Assembly: GCA_035455445.1 (NCBI GenBank)
Contig: DATIFC010000090.1
Span: 1-10,819 of the forward strand
Direction of reading: 5' to 3'
Length of the DNA: 10,819 bases
From: AC-32 sp035455445
Lineage (GTDB): Bacteria > Actinomycetota > Thermoleophilia > Gaiellales > Gaiellaceae
In this document: positions 6,135 through 10,819 of the stretch, in pieces
Position numbering within the stretch: the stretch's first letter is position 1
Layout: each line of letters begins with the position of its first letter
Notes under the pieces: generated by a model
Seen by the model: the letters and a program-made list of their open reading frames with translations, nothing else
What the model was told of the DNA's origin: nothing
The model's database searches: none
Program-made: the position numbers and the translations under genes

Positions 6135-7177
6135 CTGAGGCGACGCTGCCCGGCCTCGAATCGGTCGAGCCGGTGCTGCCGGTGAGCGAGCGCGCGCCCT
6201 GGATCGAGCGCGGCCCGCAGAAGCGGCTGATGCTCTTCGCGGGCCGCTCGAACCCGGAGCTGGCCGAGCAGATCGCCGACAAGCTCGGCGTCCAGCTCGG
6301 CGAGGTGCAGCTGAAGACGTTCGCGAACGGCGAGACGTACGTTCGCTACCTGGACTCGATTCGCGGCGCCGACGTCTTCATCGTCCAGTCCGGCAACCCG
6401 CCCGTGAACGACCACCTGGTCGAGCTGCTGATCATGATCCAGGCGGCGAAGCTGGCCTCCGCGAAACGGATCACGGCGGTCGTGCCGTGGTACCCGTACT
6501 CGCGCCAGGACAAGAAGTCCGCGCCGCGCGAGCCGATCACGGCCAAGCTCGTCGCCGACGCGCTCGAGACCGCCGGGGCCGACCGCGTCGTGACGATGGA
6601 TCTGCACGCCGGCCAGATCCAGGGCTTCTTCACCATCCCCGTCGACCACATGACCGCGCTGCAGCTGTTCGCGCAGTACTACCGGGACAAGGGCCTGCAG
6701 GGCGAGGGGATCGTCGCCGTCTCGCCTGACCCGGGCCGCGCGAAGATGGCCCGCCGCTTCGGCCAGATGCTCGAGGGCGACCTCGCGATCCTGAACAAGA
6801 CCCGCCCGAGCCACGACGAGGCCTCGGTCACCGAGGTGATCGGCCGCGTCGAGGGGAAGGTCGCGATCATGAGCGACGACATCGTCGTCACCGGCGGCAC
6901 CCTGATCGCCGGCGCCGAGGCGCTCCTCGAGGCCGGCGCGACCGAGGTCTACGCCTGCGCGACCCACGGCCTCTTCCCCGGGAACGCCTTCGAGAAGCTG
7001 GCCGGGAGCCGGATCAAGCAGATCACGGTCACGAACACCGTCCCGATCAACCCGGTCAACCGGCCGGAGAAGATCGACGTGCTCCCGGTCTCGAGCCTGC
7101 TCGCCGAGACGATCCTGAACGTCTTCGCCGACGACTCGGTCTCGGCGATCTTCGCGGGCGAGAACCAGCTCTTCTGA
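6131..7177 (+). CDS. prs: Ribose-phosphate pyrophosphokinase (PRPP synthetase)
   Basis: Prs transfers pyrophosphate from ATP to ribose-5-phosphate, giving PRPP for purine, pyrimidine, histidine and tryptophan synthesis; in actinobacteria PRPP also feeds decaprenyl-phospho-arabinose. Class I signatures are clear: FANGETYV, SRQDKK (R125-K129), EPITAKLVADAL, DLHAGQIQGFF from D157, the catalytic-loop lysine in ILNKTRP, and the PRPP loop DDIVVTGGT (249-257). From ATG 6131 it is 348 residues, about 20-30 more than usual, because MLFAG begins at residue 34. The ATG overlaps the glmU stop, with AGGAGG at 6124-6129 only one base before it, which is too close for ideal initiation. In-frame GTGs at 6173 and 6182 would give a more normal length. 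I keep 6131 because the coupling pattern matches the other junctions. Confidence 0.94.
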   Translation: MTEATLPGLESVEPVLPVSERAPWIERGPQKRLMLFAGRSNPELAEQIADKLGVQLGEVQLKTFANGETYVRYLDSIRGADVFIVQSGNPPVNDHLVELLIMIQAAKLASAKRITAVVPWYPYSRQDKKSAPREPITAKLVADALETAGADRVVTMDLHAGQIQGFFTIPVDHMTALQLFAQYYRDKGLQGEGIVAVSPDPGRAKMARRFGQMLEGDLAILNKTRPSHDEASVTEVIGRVEGKVAIMSDDIVVTGGTLIAGAEALLEAGATEVYACATHGLFPGNAFEKLAGSRIKQITVTNTVPINPVNRPEKIDVLPVSSLLAETILNVFADDSVSAIFAGENQLF

Positions 7178-7183
7178 CGGGAG

Positions 7184-7215
7184 CGGCTTAACCAAGCCGG
7201 TCGCGTCGTCTTTCT
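7184..7215 (+). terminator. Probable terminator of the tRNA-Gln-glmU-prs unit
   Basis: Seven bases after the prs stop lies a perfect 6-bp stem, CGGCTT-AACC-AAGCCG (7184-7199). A T-rich but interrupted tail follows (GTCGCGTCGTCTTTCT). Position and shape fit an intrinsic terminator, though the U-tract is imperfect and begins late. More hairpins follow at 7245-7299. Confidence 0.5.
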
Positions 7216-7244
7216 ACCGGGATGTTCTGCGTGCAGCACGAGCT

Positions 7245-7299
7245 GCCGCCAAGGCGGCGACCACTCTGCGGCGCTCTTGGCGGCGGGAAGGCTCCTTCC
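7245..7299. repeat. Cluster of overlapping inverted repeats downstream of prs
   Basis: Three pairings are visible. GCCGCC (7245-7250) can pair with GGCGGC (7253-7258). GCCGCCAAG (7245-7253) can instead pair over a longer range with CTTGGCGGC (7276-7284), so the two are mutually exclusive. GGAAGG-CT-CCTTCC (7286-7299) forms a separate hairpin. There is no T-run, so a second terminator or a transcript-end structure is more likely than a regulated switch. The rest of 7200-7320 shows no gene. Confidence 0.4.
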
Positions 7300-7322
7300 G
7301 AAGCAGTTCGTCACGAATCGAC

Positions 7323-7431
7323 ATGATCAAGGTCGAGCAGCTTGCCTCGTTGCGCGAGCTCGGCTGCGACCTCGCCCAGGGCTACCGTTCGCCCGCCCGC
7401 TGCGGCGAACGACATCCGCAACGTGCTTGCC
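7323..7431 (+). pseudogene. Remnant of an EAL-domain (cyclic-di-GMP phosphodiesterase) protein, C-terminal end only
   Basis: From about 7335 the frame reads EQLASLRELGCDLAQGY, the well-known C-terminal signature of EAL domains, which hydrolyse cyclic-di-GMP. The frame then breaks twice: FARPL is read one frame over (7388-7402), and ANDIRNVLAG in a third frame (7405-7434). Restoring one base near 7386 and one near 7403 rebuilds QGY-L-FARPL-P-ANDIR, matching the usual QGYLFARPLP ending. The upstream catalytic EAL, Mg-binding and DDFGTG motifs are absent, so only the last 30-35 codons survive. No partner GGDEF domain is nearby. Two separate one-base losses within 20 bases, together with the missing N-terminus, argue for a decayed gene rather than sequencing error alone. 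Confidence 0.72.
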
Positions 7432-7584
7432 GGCAGCTTCGGACGACCTGGCCGACGCCTCGGGGTCCGGTCAGCCCTCTCGATGATCACGTTGTTGCCG
7501 CCACTGTCCCGTCCCAGAGTCGGTCGGAGGTCAGGGCGATCTTCGGCGCTGCGGCAGCGCCGCGAAGCAGATCGCGGCGGGCGC

Positions 7585-7613
7585 TTGACATGACGCCGGA
7601 GTCTCGGAAGGGT
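7585..7613 (+). promoter_or_regulatory. Candidate sigma-70-type promoter for the BNR protein gene
   Basis: TTGACA at 7585-7590 is a perfect consensus -35. With a 17-base spacer, the -10 position is AAGGGT (7608-7613), a weak match that keeps the A at position 2 and T at position 6. Transcription would start near 7620, giving a leader of about 30 bases that contains the ribosome site. A promoter is needed here because the prs terminator and gene remnant separate this gene from the upstream operon. Confidence 0.45.
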
Positions 7614-7634
7614 TTGCAGCGAGGATCTGCGAAC

Positions 7635-7645
7635 AGGAAGGGGAG
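7635..7645 (+). promoter_or_regulatory. Shine-Dalgarno that fixes the start of the BNR protein
   Basis: A purine-rich run, AGGAAGGGGAG, ends four bases before the ATG at 7650. It decides against the upstream in-frame ATG at 7323, which would place an unrelated gene remnant in front of the signal peptide. Confidence 0.7.
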
Positions 7646-7649
7646 AGGG

Positions 7650-9488
7650 ATGCGGAAGCGACTTCGTGCGCTCGCGCTCGGGGCGATCGTCGCTGCAGCC
7701 GTTGTGGCCTGGTTGACTGCGGCGGCCGGCGCGAACTCGACCAGCACCACTACCACGTACGACATCTCGACGCTCGCCGGCAAGGTTGCCTCGGTGAACG
7801 GAACGGCTGGCCTGCAGACCCGCATGTCGGCCTTCCTGCAGGAGGAGGCCGAGGAGGAGTCGGCTCAAGCCCCGGCAGCGATCACGCCGGCCTTCGTGCT
7901 CTCGAGCCCGCTCGATGGCAACACCGTGCAGGCGCCGGACGTGACGGTGAATCAGGACACGGCCGCGGCGCCGCAGAACGAGACCGCGATCGCGGTCGAC
8001 CCGAACAACCCGAACCGCGTCGTTTCCGGGGCCAACGACTACGTCACCCGGACGTGGACCTGCATGATTGGCAGCACCCCGTGCAGCGCCCTCGGCGACG
8101 GCTACTCGGGCACCTACTTCTCCAACGACGGAGGCCAGACGTGGTGCTGCACGAGCAGCGATCCGGCCCACATCGGCACGCTGATTCCGGGGATCGAGCA
8201 CCTCGTCGGAGGGCAGTACGACGCGGGCGGCGATCCCTCGGTCGCCTTCGACAGCAACGGCCACGTCTTCTACGCCGGGCTCGGCTTCAACCGCACCAGT
8301 GCGCCCAACACCGTCGCGGTGAACAAAGGAACGTTCTCCGGAGGCGGCAACCTCAGTTGGGGCCCGCCGACCTTCATCAACCAGACGACATCGCCCTCGA
8401 TACTGAACGACAAGGAGTGGATCGGGGCCGACTGGCATGTCTCGAGTCCGTTTCGGGACCGCGTCTACGTGAGCTGGACGCGCTACATCTTCAACCCACA
8501 CAACGGCAGCTACGTCCAGTCCCCCATCTCGTTCGCCTACTCAACCGACGGCGGGGCGACCTTCAGCACGCCAACCAACATCTCGGGGAACGTCCTCTAC
8601 GACCAAGGGTCGCGCCCGATCGTCGGCTACGACGGAACCGTGTACGTGATCTTCGAGGGCGCGACGCGCCTCTCGACGCTGGACAGCCAGTGGATCGTCA
8701 AGTCGACCGACGGCGGTGTCAACTGGACGAAGCCGACGAAGATCGCGGATGTCCAGGACGTGATCCCGCCCGCGAACACCGCCTACCGGGATGACAGCTT
8801 CCCGGCCGGCGACGCCGCGCCAAACGGCGATCTCTACGTCGCCTGGTCGACCCAGACGAGCGATAGCGGCGGCCTCTGCCCGACCCGCACGAACAACGGT
8901 TGCCACCTCACCGCCGTCTACAGCAAGTCCACCGACGGCGGCGCGACCTGGTCGGCACCGGTGCCGATCTTTCCGGCACTCGACGCGTCCACGCGGACAC
9001 CGGTCGGGTACCCCGTGACCCAGCCGGACGGCTCGACGCTGAATGCGCCGGCACCACGTCGTGTCGACACGCAATGGCCGGGCGTGGCGATCTCCCCGTC
9101 TGGCCGGGTGCACATGTCGGCCTACGGCGCGGACGTCGTCTCGCCCTGGCAGACGTGTGCGAACACGCCGCCAGCCCCTGAGGGGCGGATCAACTGCCTG
9201 GCGCTGGGCGACTACATCCACAACGCCCGGCTCGACTACTTCGTGACCAACGTCGGCTCGGGCGCGGTGCAGACGGTGAGCACGCATCCGATCAACACCC
9301 GTAACGGCTTCGGGGGCGGGTTCATCGGCGACTACACCAGCGTCGCGGTCGGGTCCGACAACGTCTTCCACGCATTCTGGACGGACACGAACAACAAACA
9401 GATCGTCGTCTGGTTCTACGGGCTCGAATTCGTGCCCACCGTGATCAACCAGGAAGACGTGGTGACGGCGTCGGGGACGATCCCCTGA
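7650..9488 (+). CDS. Secreted Asp-box (BNR repeat) beta-propeller protein, sialidase-like fold, activity unknown
   Basis: The 612-residue precursor starts with a clear signal peptide: RKRLR, a hydrophobic stretch to about residue 25 (ALGAIVAAAVVAWLTAAAG), and likely cleavage near AGA-NS. A short acidic segment follows (QEEAEEE). Four Asp-boxes of the S-x-D-G-G-x-[TN]-[WF] type sit at about 158 (SNDGGQTW), 298 (STDGGATF), 352 (STDGGVNW) and 427 (STDGGATW), diagnostic of sialidase-like propeller blades. Repeated strands such as ETAIAVDPNNPNRVVSG, GDPSVAFDSNGHVFYAG and GVAISPSGRVHMSAYG look like blade edges. Eight cysteines suggest disulfides outside the cytoplasm. I see no FRIP/YRIP arginine motif of true sialidases, so enzymatic activity is doubtful. 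No LPxTG or C-terminal anchor is visible, so it is probably released or loosely wall-bound. It is transcribed alone, between a promoter candidate and a strong terminator. Confidence 0.87.
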   Translation: MRKRLRALALGAIVAAAVVAWLTAAAGANSTSTTTTYDISTLAGKVASVNGTAGLQTRMSAFLQEEAEEESAQAPAAITPAFVLSSPLDGNTVQAPDVTVNQDTAAAPQNETAIAVDPNNPNRVVSGANDYVTRTWTCMIGSTPCSALGDGYSGTYFSNDGGQTWCCTSSDPAHIGTLIPGIEHLVGGQYDAGGDPSVAFDSNGHVFYAGLGFNRTSAPNTVAVNKGTFSGGGNLSWGPPTFINQTTSPSILNDKEWIGADWHVSSPFRDRVYVSWTRYIFNPHNGSYVQSPISFAYSTDGGATFSTPTNISGNVLYDQGSRPIVGYDGTVYVIFEGATRLSTLDSQWIVKSTDGGVNWTKPTKIADVQDVIPPANTAYRDDSFPAGDAAPNGDLYVAWSTQTSDSGGLCPTRTNNGCHLTAVYSKSTDGGATWSAPVPIFPALDASTRTPVGYPVTQPDGSTLNAPAPRRVDTQWPGVAISPSGRVHMSAYGADVVSPWQTCANTPPAPEGRINCLALGDYIHNARLDYFVTNVGSGAVQTVSTHPINTRNGFGGGFIGDYTSVAVGSDNVFHAFWTDTNNKQIVVWFYGLEFVPTVINQEDVVTASGTIP

Positions 9489-9510
9489 TCTGAGCGCAAG
9501 CTATTCGACT

Positions 9511-9543
9511 GGCGAAGGGCCGCCTGCGGGTGGCCCTTCTGCC
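9511..9543. terminator. Strong hairpin terminator between converging genes
   Basis: GAAGGGCC (9514-9521) pairs with GGCCCTTC (9532-9539). A G-T wobble and two more pairs extend the stem to a TGCG tetraloop. GGC (9511-9513) and GCC (9541-9543) lengthen it further across a single bulged T. It lies 22 bases after the stop of the BNR gene. There is no U-tract on the plus strand, but the stem is long and symmetrical enough to act on both strands, including on the converging minus-strand genes. Confidence 0.65.
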
Positions 9544-9624
9544 GCCGAAGGGGTCGCTCGTGTTTGGTCTCCACCTGGCCATCGCCCTCCCAGCACTCGA
9601 GGGTCGGCGCTCGCCGGGCGTCCT

Positions 9625-9773
9625 CAGGACCTGCTCGCCTTCGGGCGTGCGGAGGGTCGGCTCGCCCCGTAGCACGATCGCCCACTCCTCGTTCGCGTAG
9701 TGCGTGTGGTACGGCCACAGGCGCGGTCCCGCGGCTCGTCCCACTGGTCGCCGTCCAGGTTGAACACCTTCAT
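9625..9773 (-). pseudogene. Broken cupin-domain gene
   Basis: Reading from the ATG at 9773, which is preceded by a good GAGGGG Shine-Dalgarno, the protein begins MKVFNLDGDQWDEPRDR. The frame then loses similarity and stops early, at about 63 codons if a start further upstream is used. One frame over, from about 9729, the sequence reads GPRLWPYHTHYANEEW followed by a segment ending TLRTPEGEQVL. This is the first cupin motif, with metal ligands H-T-H and a following Glu. Intact relatives have about 25-30 residues between these two parts and continue with a second motif containing a His; both are missing. The gene has therefore suffered a frame-changing internal deletion and loss of its 3' half, up to the terminator at 9511-9543. 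The intact family comprises small, mostly uncharacterised metal-binding proteins. Confidence 0.7.
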
Positions 9774-9875
9774 CGGTTGCCCCTCGGATCGATGCCGGCG
9801 CTCTTGCACCCGCATCGGGCAGCCTGTCGGGCGCGAGCCCGGTCCTGACGATGGTCGCTCCGCGCGAGCGTGCCG

Positions 9876-10037
9876 CTAACCCTCCGGCGGCACGCGGTGC
9901 CTGCGCTCGTCCTCCATCCGCGCGATCCGGACGCCCTCCCGGCCGGAGCGCGTGAAGAAGTAGACGCCGAGCGCGAAACAGACCCATGCGATCCCCGCAC
10001 CGACGAGGAGCACCGCAATCCCGATCATCGTTTCCAA
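9876..10037 (-). CDS. Very small single-pass membrane protein, about 50-53 residues
   Basis: The peptide begins MIGIAVLLVGAGIAWVCFAL, with one membrane helix over residues 2-26 from the ATG. A charged tail follows (TRSGREGVRIARMEDERRHR) and ends PPEG. The ATG at 10028 has its nearest ribosome site (GGGAGG, 10044-10049) about 15 bases away. The in-frame TTG at 10037 has that site at an ideal 6-base distance, so I place the start there (53 residues); the ATG remains possible (50 residues). The arginine-rich end probably lies in the cytoplasm. The gene follows the 135-residue protein by about 35 bases on the same strand. I recognise no family. The good ribosome site, the membrane helix with positive flank and the operon-like spacing support a real gene. 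Confidence 0.6.
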   Translation of the reverse strand: METMIGIAVLLVGAGIAWVCFALGVYFFTRSGREGVRIARMEDERRHRVPPEG

Positions 10038-10072
10038 CGTCCGCCTCCCATCGTGCTTGCCTCGTTCGTGCC

Positions 10073-10480
10073 CTACGCGAGCCGCACGACCAGCGCGGCT
10101 GCGCCGATCAGGACGATCAGCCACGCCGCCACGAGCCCGCCGGCGACCAGCTTGACCCTCCGCGGGACGAGCACCCAGGCCAGGGCAAGCACCCGCCTCT
10201 TCGTGAGTCGCCCTTTCAGGGCAATCAGCCTCGAGAGCCCCAGCGCGGCCAGGATCCTCCCGGCCACAGTCGCCTCGAAGCGGGCCTGCTCGGCTGCGCG
10301 GACACGGGCGTCCCAGCGCGCGGCCATCTCCCGGGCCTCGCGCCGGGCGCGTCGCTGGTAGAGGGGGAGCGCCTTTCCGCGTCGCTGCCAGTACTCGAGC
10401 GAGCGCCGCGCGTCGGCGAGAGGCGGCGGCGCGAGCATGCTCTCGACGAGCAGCAGGTCGGGGTCTCGCTGGGCGCGCAC
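10073..10480 (-). CDS. Basic protein with C-terminal membrane segment, function unknown
   Basis: From a GTG at 10480 this is 135 residues. The N-terminal 90 residues are arginine/alanine-rich and predicted helical (SLEYWQRRGKALPLYQRR, then REAREMAARWDARVRAAEQARFE). One or two hydrophobic segments follow: a weak one near 97-106 (VLALAWVLVP) and a clear membrane helix over about 112-133 (VAGGLVAAWLIVLIGAAALVV). It ends three residues after the helix, the layout of a tail-anchored protein. No good Shine-Dalgarno is visible; an ATG at 10438 would give 121 residues. It begins 14 bases after the coiled-coil gene stops, so the two are probably one operon. I believe similar proteins occur as uncharacterised genes in Thermoleophilia genomes, but cannot verify this here. 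The same frame is open well upstream, where it only shadows the coiled-coil gene. Confidence 0.65.
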   Translation of the reverse strand: MRAQRDPDLLLVESMLAPPPLADARRSLEYWQRRGKALPLYQRRARREAREMAARWDARVRAAEQARFEATVAGRILAALGLSRLIALKGRLTKRRVLALAWVLVPRRVKLVAGGLVAAWLIVLIGAAALVVRLA

Positions 10481-10494
10481 TCTGGTCGAGAACT

Positions 10495-10819
10495 CTAGCT
10501 CCGGCGGCTCCGGCTCCGGCTGCGGCCCCGCTGCCGCTCGACCTCGGCCTTGGCGTCGGCGACCTGTCTCGCGGCCTCGCTCGCCCCGGCCCGGGCTCCG
10601 TCGGCCTTTCCTCGGAGCCGTGAGGCCTCGGCCTCGGCGCGGTCGGCGGCACGCTCGGCCTTTCGCGCGGCCGAGTCGAGCTCGCGCGCCCTGGCCTCGA
10701 GCGTGCGCACAGCGCGGCGCGCCTCCTCCAGCGCGCGGCGCCTTGGGGCTTTGTCGCCCCATGGCTCGGCCTTCTTCCCGGGCTGCCGTGGCGCGGCGGA
10801 GGGGAAGTCCGCGAGCGCC
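10495..10819 (-). CDS. C-terminus of an alanine/arginine-rich coiled-coil protein (5' end outside the window)
   Basis: The frame is open from the window edge to a TAG at 10495-10497, giving at least 107 residues. The visible part starts with a low-complexity linker (ALADFPSAAPRQPGKKAEPW) and then a long helical region with heptad-like spacing: RALEEARRAVRTLEARAREL, AARKAERAADRAEAEA, EAARQVADAKAEVERQ. It ends in an Arg/Ser tail (RGRSRSRSRRS). The composition recalls a widespread actinobacterial hypothetical protein of about 250-350 residues with an N-terminal helical domain and a C-terminal coiled coil of this style; that is from memory and only the tail is visible. A GTG at 10708-10710 inside the coiled coil is not a credible start, because the helical pattern continues upstream of it. 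Confidence 0.7.
   Translation of the reverse strand, partial: ALADFPSAAPRQPGKKAEPWGDKAPRRRALEEARRAVRTLEARARELDSAARKAERAADRAEAEASRLRGKADGARAGASEAARQVADAKAEVERQRGRSRSRSRRS

Noticed and set aside
7323..7649. N-terminal extension of the BNR protein back to the ATG at 7323
   Set aside because: It would place an EAL-domain relic before the signal peptide. The Shine-Dalgarno at 7635-7645 and the signal peptide fix the start at 7650.
9828..9841. CGGGC-GCGA-GCCCG hairpin as terminator of the minus-strand genes
   Set aside because: The stem is only five pairs with no U-tract, within very GC-rich sequence; it is too weak to list as a feature.
9445..9987. 180-codon minus-strand open frame as an intact cupin protein
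   Set aside because: Only its middle part resembles a cupin. The N-terminal half is out-of-frame arginine/alanine-rich sequence, and the true cupin N-terminus lies in another frame.

Overview
The window is high-GC bacterial DNA with frequent GTG starts and tightly overlapping genes. Gene content and protein style (MetG with one zinc knuckle, an actinobacterial type PRPP synthetase, alanine/arginine-rich coiled-coil and small membrane proteins) suggest an actinobacterium, most likely of the Thermoleophilia (Gaiellales/Solirubrobacterales) type. The lineage is my inference; no 16S rRNA is present.

Layout. (1) 176-4408, plus strand: a compact housekeeping operon, metG-tatD-rsmA-ispE plus a small four-helix membrane protein. 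The first three junctions are all four-base GTGA stop/start overlaps, so the genes are probably translationally coupled. (2) 4441-4720: an unusual repeat array in which two copies of the 5' third of tRNA-Gln are each joined to a GC-rich double hairpin, with a third hairpin copy lacking the tRNA piece. It runs directly into an intact tRNA-Gln(UUG) at 4721-4794. (3) 4803-7177: glmU and prs, joined by an ATGA overlap. glmU begins only 8 bases after the encoded CCA of the tRNA. (4) 7178-7649: a terminator-like hairpin, further hairpins, a decayed fragment of an EAL-domain protein with two one-base frame breaks, and a promoter candidate with a consensus -35. (5) 7650-9488: a secreted beta-propeller protein with four Asp-box (BNR) repeats, ending in a strong hairpin terminator. 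(6) 9545-10819: minus-strand genes converging on that terminator: the C-terminus of a coiled-coil protein cut by the window edge, a 135-residue protein with a C-terminal membrane helix, a roughly 50-residue membrane peptide, and a broken cupin gene.

How the genes relate. MetG charges initiator and elongator tRNA-Met, RsmA matures 16S rRNA, IspE makes isoprenoid precursors, GlmU makes UDP-GlcNAc for the cell wall and Prs makes PRPP. This is core growth metabolism in a conserved order. The accessory part is at 7.2-9.8 kb, where two gene remnants flank the exported propeller protein, as expected in a locus with turnover.

The most unusual item is the tRNA-Gln-derived repeat array. I saw no CRISPR array, transposase, phage gene or toxin-antitoxin pair. 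The first 175 bases hold a 10-bp perfect hairpin but no gene I can support.
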